Positions 1-6,689 of a DNA stretch of 8,989 nucleotides are shown here, piece by piece. The translations under genes and the position numbers were made by a program. This DNA comes from an uncultured Saprospirales bacterium (GTDB lineage Bacteria > Bacteroidota > Bacteroidia > Chitinophagales > JADIYW01), in contig CALLKF010000016.1 in the NCBI GenBank assembly GCA_938008535.1, forward strand, positions 1 through 8,989, read 5' to 3'. Every line of letters starts with the position of its first letter. The stretch's first letter is position 1. The notes beneath the pieces were generated by a model, which worked only from the letters and a program-made list of their open reading frames with translations, was not told the origin of the DNA and ran no database searches.

Positions 1-149
1 TTTTTAGAATAGCTTAGTCAAGTGATAAATATACGGAAAAATTCTAAATTGTTAAAATTTCTTAAAGAAAATGTGTGATTTTAATGTTAAATCTTAAACA
101 AAACGTTTGAATTGTTCTTAGTTGTAAACAAATTTCTACAAATAAGTAT

Positions 150-3100
150 TTATCTTAATAAAACAGCAGTACCTTTTAAGAATTTTTTTTCATTTTTAAA
201 AACATCAAGATACTCTAATATCCAAACGTAAGTATCAACTGGTTGTTCAGTATTTCTGTAGAATCCATTCCAACCTAAATTTTCATTATTAGTTTGAAAA
301 ATAAGTTCATTCCAACGATTAAAAACCATGAATTTGTATTCATTAAACTCTACACAATTGCGCAATGGTAAAAATGCATCGTTTATACCATCATTGTTTG
401 GCGAAAAGGCAGTTGGCACATAAAAATTGCATTTACAACTCTTGGTTTTTACCGATAAAGTATCGGTTGTTGTAGTGCAACCATCATAAATTTTTACATA
501 ATAAATGCCTTCTTTCTTAATAATGTAGGTGTTACGAGTGCTGTTGTCTTGCCATACATATTTTGTGTATGCTGGATAATTTAATAAAATAGATACCGAA
601 TCATCTTCACAAATCGTTTTATCATCACCTAAATTTACATTTTGCAAGGTGTCTTTTATAATTAAATTGGTTTTTATAATGCTATCACAGCCAAAAATAT
701 TGGTAAATGAATCAATATAATTTCCAGAAATACTCACATTATTTCCATTCGGCAAATGATAAATGTTTCCAGTACATATAGCAGTATCAACTATTATGTT
801 TTGTGATGGTAAGAAAGAAATGTTAAAGTTTATAGTGCTATCGCATCCAACGCTATTAGTTAATTTCACTTCATAATTTCCTGATGAATCAACTACCTTG
901 CTATTTGGCAATGTGAAAGTTTTGCCATTACAAAATGTTAAGGTATCATTTTTTGAAGATTTTTGAGCAACATTTATTCTTATAAATAAAATACTATCGC
1001 AGCCAATGCTGTTACGCAATGTATCTTTGAAATTTCCAGCTATAAAATATTTCCTATTATTAATCACAACTGTATCACCGTTGCAGATATTTTTTGTTAA
1101 AGAATCTTTTGATGGTTTTGAGCCATTAATAATTGTGGTATCGTAAATATCTTGCGTGCAAGAAGTTTCATCATAAATACGAACCACATAAATGGAATCG
1201 CCTAGTTGATTTATGGTTGCTGTGGTGTCGCCTGTATTCCATAAATAATGAATAGATGTTGAAGATTGTGTAATAGAAATTGCAATTTGTCCATTGTTGG
1301 TACAAGTTGCATTACGAACATTTTTGGTGAATTGCACTTCTACAATTCCTGGACAACGCAAATAACTAACTACAACGGTATCTTCAGAAACGCAACCAAT
1401 TACAGTGTCTGTTAGTGTCCACAAATAAGTATATTGTCCTGGAAAGACATCGACTAATGTTGTTGTTGTTGGATTGTGAATATCCGTGAAGATTGTATTG
1501 CCAGAACTTGGATCAATTTGTTTCCAAGTGCCAATTGCATTGGATGTCGGCACATTGCCATTGAGTGTTGCACGATTTGTATCTACCGTAAAATCAATGC
1601 CTGCGTGTGATGTAACTATAGAAGCACTGAAATCAGCTACTAATAAATGTTTGGATAAATTACAGTTTAAATGATTGATAGCAACCGTAAATGAATCGTC
1701 GCCAATTGGATTTACATAAACAATTGGTGTGGTACCAAGTGTATCGCCATTTTTATTTGTCCACAAATACGTTGTATTAAAAATATCTGGTGCCATTAAC
1801 TGTACTTGTCCATCACATTTTTTCTTAAATGTTGGTTCAAAATTTACACTCAATACTTCGGTCGAATAATCTATAGAAATACCACATGCATCACTTACTC
1901 TAAATTGCGTGGTGCCAAGTGGCAAGTTGTTATAAATGACAAAAGATGAATCAGTGACAACGGTTGGAATAGAAGTGCCGATAACATCAAAAGTATAGGG
2001 TGGCAAACCACCAACAACGGTTGCTTTTACGGAAGAATTGTTGCCGTTACAAATTAAGCCATACGTTGCTGTCAATCTTGGTCGTGTATAAAATGGCGTA
2101 AAAACAGTATCAGCAAAATAATTGCAATTTTGATTTCCTTTAAAATAAACACCATAAAAAGTTCCATTTTTTAAATTATCGAAATAGCCAGTTACACTAT
2201 ATATTAAAGGGTTTGTTGTGCCAATTTCTTGTACATTGTAATCAATAATTGGGGGATTGCAAACTGCAAAATAATATTGTCTGCCAAGTCCATTTACATA
2301 TGCAGTATCTGTTTTATAAGATGCTTGTATGGTTCCATTTTTTGGACAACTTGAATTGACGTCTACATTAAATGTGTAGTAATTGGGTAAGTATATATTC
2401 TGTACATTACAACCACTTTTTAATACATACATACCAGAATCTAATCCTAAAAATAAATTATTGCTCGTTAAATTAACTCCATTTCCAGTTAAATTATAAA
2501 ATGCACCAGTTGGATTTGTTGTTATTGCAACTTGCCACGCAAACTTGCATTTTGTGCCAACTATTTTTACAGATGGCGTGATGCAAAATCGCAATGTATC
2601 TTTAAGTGTGGTGTTCTTTATATACCGAATCGTATCTGTATTGCATCCATTAGATTCACCAAAAACCCAATAAGCATTTGGTGGAATCAATGAAAATACA
2701 CCATTGTTATCCGTTGCTAAAACATTAAAAAGTGAGTCGGTAATTTTTATTAAAACAGATGCAGCATATTGTGGTGTTTCACCTTTTGAACAAATAATAT
2801 TTTGTGTTACCGAAATACCTGCAGTTAAAACATCGCAAGAATTTTGAAACGTATTAATTTTTAAATTTATAGGATTGATAAAATCTAATAAAATGGTATC
2901 ACAAAGTGTATCGCGTAATTTAACTTGATAACAACTGCTATTATTAATATTGAAAATTCCAACGGTATTTTGTTCTAATAGTACACCATTTTTATCATAC
3001 AACATGAAAACCATATCAGTATCTAATTTACAATCTTTAAAAACTTTATACACGATTCTGTCGCATGCTTGCTTTTTTTCTATCTTATAAATTTTATAAC

Positions 3101-4346
3101 ATCTTCTATTGTATGTAAATTGTCCATTTATTTCATCACCACAAGCATTGGTTACTTTAAAAGTGTAATTTCCATTTTGCAAATTATGTAATAAAACAAA
3201 ACTAGTGTCGTTTGCTATGGTTGATATATCTGTAACATCGAAAGCTGTAGGACCTGAAGTTGATTGATAACGTGTTGGTTGAAACGCAGTATAATGTTGA
3301 TAGTTTACACTATAACCAGTTGTAATAGAAACGTCACCACGAATGCAAATTGAAGTGTCTATTCTAATTATTTTAGGTTTACTAATAACAATGGTAGTTT
3401 TGTTTCCGCAACTGTCAATAATGCCTGCAACTATTGAATCTTGTGTGTTAGGTATATTTGTAATAGTTGGCGTATTGCTGATAATGTCATTCGCAATATA
3501 TTTGTAGGGAATTCCACTACCACCAGTTACATTTCCTAAAGTTATTGTATGGTCTTTGAAATTTACACATAAAATATCAAAAGAAAAATCTGGCGAAGGA
3601 CATACCAAAAAAGTATTTTCTACATTACAAACATCTTTTACTTTTACAGAAATATTTTTGTTACAAATTCCAATTCCAGTAAAATTGCCTGAGCTATTGT
3701 TTTGAGAATAACCAGTACCTGATGCACTATACGTATAACCACCATTTCCACCAGAAATAGAATTAAGTGTAATAGATTTTATGTTGCCAGTTTGGTTGCA
3801 ACTGAAGTTGGCATTGATCACTACAGGGTTCATTACCACGTTTTCAGAATAAAAATTTGAACAGCTATCGTACACTCTAAAAATATAATTACCAGGTTCA
3901 AAACAGTTAAATACATTTGTATCTGTCAACGGTCTGTATGTAAGACCATTATCTTTCGAATAGGTATATAAATAAGGTGGTTTGCCGTTAATAGCATTTA
4001 CTGTTAAAGTAGATTGATTTTGAGAATAACTCAAGGTTAATGGCGTATAGTTACCATTGATGGTAGCAGGATTTTGTGCAGTAAAATTATTCTTATCAGT
4101 TATGCGAATAGTGTAGGTGCCAGGTGGTAAGTTATTAAAAACAGCAGCATTTTGAGCTGGTCGAATAATACCTGTTGTACTAGAAATAATTTGATATAAA
4201 AACGGTGCAGTTCCACTTGTTGGTGTTACTGTTATGGAACCATTGGAACTACAGGTAGAAATAGTGGTAGATGTGGTAAAACTCGTTTGCGCTTTACTAC
4301 CCAAATACAGAAATGTAAAAAATAAGAAAAATAAATTACGCTTCAT
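150..4346 (-). CDS. Giant secreted/cell-surface protein with C-terminal T9SS type B sorting (gliding-motility-associated) domain
   Basis: The product has 1398 residues. Residues 1-20 are a signal peptide (basic MKRN, hydrophobic core, 'SKAQ' end), so it is exported by Sec. Residues about 32-97 and 103-178 look like SprB-type Ig-like repeats ('GSITVTPTSGTAPFLYQI', 'LPPGTYTIRITD'), and further degenerate copies follow. A late SprB-like unit ('NNGQIAISI', 'YLWNTGDTTATI') precedes three tandem Cys repeats at about 1079-1230. The last 95 residues (from about 1304) carry 'FYVPTAFSPNNDGINDAF', 'FNRWNELIF' and the terminal 'KGTAVLLR', the hallmarks of the CHU_C/type B sorting domain recognised by the type IX secretion system. 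The protein should cross the outer membrane and be released or surface-attached. Its role, adhesion or motility, is not shown by sequence. The start follows from the signal peptide. It is monocistronic here and divergent from the nitroreductase gene. Many cysteines lie through the body. Confidence 0.93.
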   Translation of the reverse strand: MKRNLFFLFFTFLYLGSKAQTSFTTSTTISTCSSNGSITVTPTSGTAPFLYQIISSTTGIIRPAQNAAVFNNLPPGTYTIRITDKNNFTAQNPATINGNYTPLTLSYSQNQSTLTVNAINGKPPYLYTYSKDNGLTYRPLTDTNVFNCFEPGNYIFRVYDSCSNFYSENVVMNPVVINANFSCNQTGNIKSITLNSISGGNGGYTYSASGTGYSQNNSSGNFTGIGICNKNISVKVKDVCNVENTFLVCPSPDFSFDILCVNFKDHTITLGNVTGGSGIPYKYIANDIISNTPTITNIPNTQDSIVAGIIDSCGNKTTIVISKPKIIRIDTSICIRGDVSITTGYSVNYQHYTAFQPTRYQSTSGPTAFDVTDISTIANDTSFVLLHNLQNGNYTFKVTNACGDEINGQFTYNRRCYKIYKIEKKQACDRIVYKVFKDCKLDTDMVFMLYDKNGVLLEQNTVGIFNINNSSCYQVKLRDTLCDTILLDFINPINLKINTFQNSCDVLTAGISVTQNIICSKGETPQYAASVLIKITDSLFNVLATDNNGVFSLIPPNAYWVFGESNGCNTDTIRYIKNTTLKDTLRFCITPSVKIVGTKCKFAWQVAITTNPTGAFYNLTGNGVNLTSNNLFLGLDSGMYVLKSGCNVQNIYLPNYYTFNVDVNSSCPKNGTIQASYKTDTAYVNGLGRQYYFAVCNPPIIDYNVQEIGTTNPLIYSVTGYFDNLKNGTFYGVYFKGNQNCNYFADTVFTPFYTRPRLTATYGLICNGNNSSVKATVVGGLPPYTFDVIGTSIPTVVTDSSFVIYNNLPLGTTQFRVSDACGISIDYSTEVLSVNFEPTFKKKCDGQVQLMAPDIFNTTYLWTNKNGDTLGTTPIVYVNPIGDDSFTVAINHLNCNLSKHLLVADFSASIVTSHAGIDFTVDTNRATLNGNVPTSNAIGTWKQIDPSSGNTIFTDIHNPTTTTLVDVFPGQYTYLWTLTDTVIGCVSEDTVVVSYLRCPGIVEVQFTKNVRNATCTNNGQIAISITQSSTSIHYLWNTGDTTATINQLGDSIYVVRIYDETSCTQDIYDTTIINGSKPSKDSLTKNICNGDTVVINNRKYFIAGNFKDTLRNSIGCDSILFIRINVAQKSSKNDTLTFCNGKTFTLPNSKVVDSSGNYEVKLTNSVGCDSTINFNISFLPSQNIIVDTAICTGNIYHLPNGNNVSISGNYIDSFTNIFGCDSIIKTNLIIKDTLQNVNLGDDKTICEDDSVSILLNYPAYTKYVWQDNSTRNTYIIKKEGIYYVKIYDGCTTTTDTLSVKTKSCKCNFYVPTAFSPNNDGINDAFLPLRNCVEFNEYKFMVFNRWNELIFQTNNENLGWNGFYRNTEQPVDTYVWILEYLDVFKNEKKFLKGTAVLLR
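659..1112 (-). repeat. Three tandem ~47-50-residue Cys repeats within the surface protein
   Basis: Within the sorting-domain protein, residues about 1079-1230 form three consecutive units. Each has the order C-x-G ... G-N-(F/Y) ... N-(S/I)-(I/V/F)-G-C-D-S ... hydrophobic strand. The three 'GCDS' motifs fall at roughly 991-1002, 838-849 and 688-699 on the plus strand, so the DNA period is about 141-153 bp. Each unit holds one early and one late cysteine, which would suit a disulfide within the unit in the extracellular protein. The DNA copies are already diverged, so recent slippage is not evident. Confidence 0.8.
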
Positions 4347-4604
4347 TTACATTCAAATTTAAAGAAAAGAATGCATATTTTGTAAAATTTCTAATGCAGT
4401 TTTATTTATTAGTATTTTGTTCAATATGATTAATTATATTTTACTTTTCTTTCAACTCGCAAATTGCATCAGAAAAATATACCGACATGAAATAAAATTT
4501 ATATCAATCGTTTTAATCATTATTGTAGATTTAATTCTACTTGAAGTTCTAAACAAAAAGCTATTTTTATTGTAATATTGAGAACTTAATTTAATCTACA
4601 TAAA
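4347..4604. other. Divergent AT-rich intergenic region
   Basis: This 258-bp region lies between the starts of the surface-protein gene (minus) and the nitroreductase gene (plus), so it must hold promoters for both. I see no coding potential or RNA gene. One minus-strand match to the Bacteroidota -7 box (TAAATTTG, 4354-4361) sits only about 8 bases from the surface-protein start codon. It has no TTG/TTTG at -33, so it would give a nearly leaderless transcript and is weak. No exact TAnnTTTG box is visible ahead of the nitroreductase. Confidence 0.6.
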
Positions 4605-5333
4605 ATGACAAAAGAAGCAAGCATTTTCAATGAAATAGTAAACAATCGCAGGTCTATAAGAATATACGATGATAAAATTCCTTTTGATGAAAGCGCTGTT
4701 GCCAGAAGTTTAGAGCGTGCTATTTTATCGCCGAATTCTAGCAACCTTCAACTTTGGGAATTTTACAGAGTAAAAACAAAAGCAAAAAAAGATGAATTAG
4801 CAAAATATTGTCTTGGACAAAACGCAGCAAAAACAGCCAACGAGTTAATTGTTTTTGTAGCTCGAAAAGACAAATGGAAACAACATGCAGAATTTGTATT
4901 AAATGAAGCTAAAAAAGCGTTCCCAGCAAAACTTGGAAAACGAGAAAAATTAGTCATCGACTATTATTCTAAAATTATTCCAACTTTATATTTTTCCGAT
5001 CCTGTTGATTTAACTGGTAGTTTGAAATCAATTGTTTCTACAGTTGGTGGTGCATTTCAGCCAATTCCAAGAGAAGTAACTGCAACCGATATGCGTATTG
5101 TAGTTCATAAAAGTGTGGCACTGGCAGCGCAAACATTTATGCTAAGCATGAAAGCAGAAGGTTATGATTCTTGTCCAATGGAAGGTTTTGACAGTAGAAG
5201 AGTAAAGAAATTTTTAGGGTTGCCACGTGCAGCAGAAATTAATATGATTATATCAGTAGGAACTGCAAAACCTGAAGGCGTTTATGGAGAACGCGTGCGA
5301 ATTCCGAAAGAAGAAGTTATATTTGAGCTTTAA
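4605..5333 (+). CDS. Nitroreductase-family FMN-dependent oxidoreductase
   Basis: The product has 242 residues, a normal length for the nitroreductase fold, whose members bind FMN as dimers and reduce substrates with NAD(P)H. Residues 14-21 ('NRRSIRIYD') are the N-terminal Arg-Arg-Ser flavin-phosphate-binding motif. 'SPNSSNLQLWEFYRV' (about 42-56) matches the conserved S-x-N-x-Q-x-W segment. 'DMRIVVHKSVALAAQTFMLSMKAEGYDSCPMEGF' is the central helix and dimer-interface region, and 'ISVGTAKPEGVYGERVRIP' is the C-terminal Gly/Arg flavin-binding strand. It lacks a signal peptide, so it is cytoplasmic. The physiological substrate cannot be read from sequence. The ATG at 4605 gives the expected N-terminus. 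No Shine-Dalgarno is visible, which is usual in this phylum. The LysE-type gene follows 70 bp downstream on the same strand, so co-transcription is possible. Confidence 0.92.
   Translation: MTKEASIFNEIVNNRRSIRIYDDKIPFDESAVARSLERAILSPNSSNLQLWEFYRVKTKAKKDELAKYCLGQNAAKTANELIVFVARKDKWKQHAEFVLNEAKKAFPAKLGKREKLVIDYYSKIIPTLYFSDPVDLTGSLKSIVSTVGGAFQPIPREVTATDMRIVVHKSVALAAQTFMLSMKAEGYDSCPMEGFDSRRVKKFLGLPRAAEINMIISVGTAKPEGVYGERVRIPKEEVIFEL
5318..5325 (+). promoter_or_regulatory. Possible -7 promoter box for the LysE-type gene
   Basis: TATATTTG matches the Bacteroidota -7 consensus TAnnTTTG exactly and lies in the last codons of the nitroreductase gene, about 80 bases before the exporter start. There is no TTG/TTTG at the -33 position, and the bases also encode conserved-frame protein, so a chance match is quite possible. 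Confidence 0.2.
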
Positions 5334-5361
5334 AGATGTATGAATTATGATTTAAGTTTTG

Positions 5362-5403
5362 ACTCATCACTCATCACTCATCACTCACAACTCATCACTC
5401 ATA
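5362..5403 (+). repeat. Six tandem 7-bp repeats (ACTCATC) abutting the exporter start codon
   Basis: Six consecutive heptamers run without a gap: ACTCATC three times, then ACTCACA, ACTCATC and ACTCATA. The ATG of the LysE-type gene follows directly. A seventh ACTCATC occurs at 5412-5418 inside the first codons. The array occupies the whole ribosome-binding region, which has no purine-rich Shine-Dalgarno. Six units total 42 bp, so an upstream TTG reading frame (from 5359) stays open through the array, but its Ser/His/Thr-rich translation is just the repeat and unlikely to be real protein. Confidence 0.93.
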
Positions 5404-6009
5404 ATGGAACCACTCATCAAAGGCATTATTTCAGGAATTACGGTCAGTTTTATGATTGGACCGATTTTTTTTGCCTTGATGGAACTGACGATTTCTAAAG
5501 GTTGGCGTTGTGGTTTTTTCTATGTATTAGGAGTTTTGATAAGTGATGTGGTGCTGATTTACGCTGTAGAAACTATATTGGTGCAGTTTCCATTTGATAA
5601 CATAAAATCGCATGTTGGTTTAGTTGGTGGAATTTTATTAATCATTTTTGGTCTTGTTACTTTTTTTGCAAAAGCATCAATGCAATCTGCTGATATCACG
5701 AATATTAAAACGCTGTTGCAGTCTTTTTTTAAAGGTGTCACGATTAATGTACTGAATCCGTTTGTTACAATTTGGTGGATTACGATGTATTCAACAATTA
5801 CGATTGCTTACGAAGTTGTTTTAGATAAATTTCTGTTTTACTTTGGTGTTTTGCTGATGGTATTTTTGTTCGATTTATTAAAAATACGGTTCTCTTATTA
5901 TTTAAAGCAAAAACTAACTGCCGATAACTTAATAGTAGTAAAAAAAGTAGTAGGCGTGTGCCTGCTGGTATTTGGTGTGGTGATGATAGTTAGAGTTGGG
6001 TTTGATTGA
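5404..6009 (+). CDS. LysE-family membrane transporter (small-molecule/amino-acid exporter)
   Basis: The product has 201 residues, the usual LysE/RhtB size, with about six predicted membrane segments: near residues 6-30, 37-58, 70-90, 110-135, 142-160 and 180-198. The family hallmarks are visible: the N-terminal 'SFMIGPIFFALM' segment (the G-P-x-F/L motif after the first helix start) and 'INVLNPFVTIWW' (about 114-125), the conserved N-x-x-N-P segment. Members export amino acids or related metabolites across the inner membrane, and the substrate here is unknown. I place the start at the ATG at 5404, since a longer TTG start at 5359 would only add residues encoded by the heptamer array. It is 70 bp downstream of the nitroreductase gene and may share its transcript. 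Its 3' end runs into a hairpin-rich region rather than a classical terminator. Confidence 0.88.
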   Translation: MEPLIKGIISGITVSFMIGPIFFALMELTISKGWRCGFFYVLGVLISDVVLIYAVETILVQFPFDNIKSHVGLVGGILLIIFGLVTFFAKASMQSADITNIKTLLQSFFKGVTINVLNPFVTIWWITMYSTITIAYEVVLDKFLFYFGVLLMVFLFDLLKIRFSYYLKQKLTADNLIVVKKVVGVCLLVFGVVMIVRVGFD

Positions 6010-6041
6010 GTATCTATTTGCTATGAGAGATATTCTCTTAG

Positions 6042-6132
6042 CCATTGTTGGTTTTCAACCAACAATCTGCCTACTCAAAGCGAATACGTTAAGGACAATG
6101 GTCGTTGGTTACAAACCAACGAAGGCGAGTAG
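6042..6132. repeat. Paired GTTGGTT/AACCAAC hairpins with interleaved complementary flanks
   Basis: Two short perfect hairpins lie 35 bp apart. The first is at 6044-6066 (10-bp stem, 3-base loop) and the second at 6102-6122 (9-bp stem, 3-base loop), and both are built on GTTGGTT/AACCAAC. Their flanks are also complementary: CCATTGT (6042-6048) with ACAATGG (6095-6101), and CTACTC (6071-6076) with GAGTAG (6127-6132). A smaller AGAGA/TCTCT hairpin (6026-6038) precedes them. They follow the exporter stop codon but have no T-run, so they are not standard intrinsic terminators, although they could protect or end the transcript. The only reading frame across them (5996-6256) is discarded. Confidence 0.85.
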
Positions 6133-6139
6133 AGTTACG

Positions 6140-6234
6140 CATAACGGATTAGGGCTTTGCGTAGTAGCCCTTAGTAGAAACTTAAAATTAACCACGACAC
6201 TTGATAGGGCTATTACGCAAAACCCTTGTTATGT
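6140..6234 (+). other. attC-like recombination site 1 (long imperfect palindrome)
   Basis: Arm 6140-6171 pairs with arm 6206-6233. CATAAC pairs with GTTATG, AGGG with CCCT, TTTGCGTA with TACGCAAA, and TAGCCCT with AGGGCTA, giving about 25 Watson-Crick pairs plus one G-T pair. The left arm carries four extra bases (GGATT against a single T), which resemble the extrahelical bases of integron attC sites. The 34-base centre (6172-6205) is an unpaired loop. The ends resemble the R'' (RYYYAAC) and R' (GTTRRRY) core sites, each with one departure from consensus. The total length of about 95 bp is within the usual attC range. Crossover would be expected at G6228^T6229. It could alternatively be a palindromic repeat of another kind. 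Confidence 0.6.
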
Positions 6235-6252
6235 GCCGTTTTTATTTAGATT

Positions 6253-6444
6253 ATGACGAAAAAAGAAGAAAGAATATTTGAAAAAGTCCAAGAAGCGATA
6301 TTGGTTGAATGTTCAATACAATGCCAAAAGTGTAAAAAGGTAAAGCAAGATTATAATACAGACGATTATTACTTTGCTGAAAAACTAATCAGAGAAGGTT
6401 GGACTTTCAAGCGGGATAGAATTTTGTGTGGTGAGTGTTCCTAA
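6253..6444 (+). CDS. Small zinc-ribbon-like protein (63 aa), cassette gene
   Basis: The product has 63 residues. Two CxxC pairs, C24-x2-C27 ('CQKC') and C59-x2-C62 ('CGEC', one residue from the C-terminus), would make a four-cysteine zinc site, and C20 is an extra cysteine nearby. Between them is 'DDYYFAEKLIREGWTFKRDRILCGEC'-type sequence in which the 'GW ... lC..C' order is common in small zinc-ribbon proteins of phages and accessory DNA. The N-terminal 19 residues look like a charged amphipathic helix. I do not recognise a named family and assign no function; metal or nucleic-acid binding is only a possibility. The ATG at 6253 lies 11 bases inside the end of the cassette-start repeat, with no Shine-Dalgarno. 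The stop codon overlaps the R''-side repeat by two bases, so the gene fills the cassette tightly. Confidence 0.7.
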   Translation: MTKKEERIFEKVQEAILVECSIQCQKCKKVKQDYNTDDYYFAEKLIREGWTFKRDRILCGECS

Positions 6445-6448
6445 AATG

Positions 6449-6648
6449 GCACATAACGGACAGGTATTGCTGCAGGTGGGGAATTCATTGAACGTCCAGC
6501 CCGGAACCGCTGCCCAATAAAGATTTAAAAGTACAAGATAACAACTAAAAGCCCAACAGAATTCCGTCCGCCGAAACCGCTGCTGATAGCGAACTACAGC
6601 CGAGGATAACAACGTCCAGCCCCACTTGCAGCAATACCCATGTTACCT
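6449..6648 (+). other. attC-like recombination site 2 (long-loop palindrome)
   Basis: The left arm 6454-6481 pairs with the right arm 6620-6645. TAAC pairs with GTTA. A 19-bp stretch (6463-6481 against 6620-6638) then pairs with a single G-T wobble, and unequal unpaired bases (GGACA against CAT) lie between the two helices. The architecture matches site 1. The loop is long (138 bases, 6482-6619) and more GC-rich than its surroundings, giving a site of about 200 bp, longer than typical attC sites. The two outermost bases beyond TAAC/GTTA do not pair (ACA-TAAC against GTTA-CCT). The left side instead matches the start of its own cassette, as expected if the sequence right of G6642^T6643 came with the next cassette. 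It also sits between convergent genes and could act as a terminator. Confidence 0.58.
6481..6623 (+). repeat. Internal direct repeats in the loop of attC-like site 2
   Basis: AACGTCCAGCCC occurs perfectly at 6491-6502 and 6611-6622. GATAACAAC occurs at 6537-6545 and 6605-6613. GAATTC followed by a GTCC..GCC..AACCGCTGC block occurs at 6481-6513 and, slightly altered, at 6559-6583. The loop therefore has a partly duplicated, non-coding composition. Minus-strand frames across it contain no recognisable protein. Confidence 0.75.
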
Positions 6649-6656
6649 GCTGTGTT
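6642..6656 (+). repeat. Left member of the 15-bp inverted repeat bracketing the peptidase gene
   Basis: GTTACCTGCTGTGTT matches the reverse complement of 8924-8938 at 14 of 15 positions. Its first four bases are also the GTTA end of attC-like site 2. It lies 34 bases beyond the stop codon of the peptidase gene. Confidence 0.85.
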
Positions 6657-6689
6657 TCGTCAGGCGTATTTGCAATTCATTTTGACAAT

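Larger units (their letters stand above)
6229..6642 (+). mobile_element. Putative complete gene cassette (414 bp) of an integron-like array
   Basis: The unit runs from the inferred crossover in attC-like site 1 to the one in attC-like site 2. It holds one 63-codon gene followed directly by its own attC-like palindrome, the standard order of an integron cassette. Its first 15 bases, counted with the shared G (GTTATGTGCCGTTTT, 6228-6242), are the inverted complement, with one mismatch, of AAAATGGCACATAAC (6443-6457) just after the gene. In integrons the beginning of a cassette is the displaced R' half of its own attC, so this self-matching is expected. No integrase gene is present in the window. 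Confidence 0.55.

Noticed and set aside
1486..1674. Plus-strand frame inside the surface-protein gene
   Set aside because: It is an antisense shadow of a long, well-supported coding sequence with no domain of its own. The same applies to plus-strand frames inside the peptidase gene (7030-8140).
4098..4110. GTTATGCGAA as a possible start of a cassette upstream of the first palindrome
   Set aside because: It matches the expected GTTATGCGTAAC for only the first part and lies inside the coding sequence of the surface protein, so chance is the better explanation.
5359..5403. TTG start for the exporter giving 15 extra residues
   Set aside because: The added residues are only the translated heptamer array. 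The ATG at 5404 places the first membrane helix where LysE-family proteins have it.
6026..6066. Intrinsic terminator for the exporter gene
   Set aside because: The hairpins are real, but neither is followed by a T-run, so I describe them as repeats only.
5996..6256. 86-codon open frame (plus strand) after the exporter gene
   Set aside because: It overlaps the exporter stop region, spans the two hairpins and the whole first palindrome, and translates the repeats themselves. No domain is visible.
6385..6612. 75-codon minus-strand frame across the small cassette gene and the second palindrome
   Set aside because: It is antisense to the better-supported 63-codon gene and encodes the palindrome and its repeats. 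Its composition is not protein-like.
6140..6656. CRISPR array or insertion sequence
   Set aside because: There are no regularly spaced identical repeats, no cas genes, no transposase frame and no target-site duplication. The inverted ends are unit-specific, which fits cassettes better than an IS.
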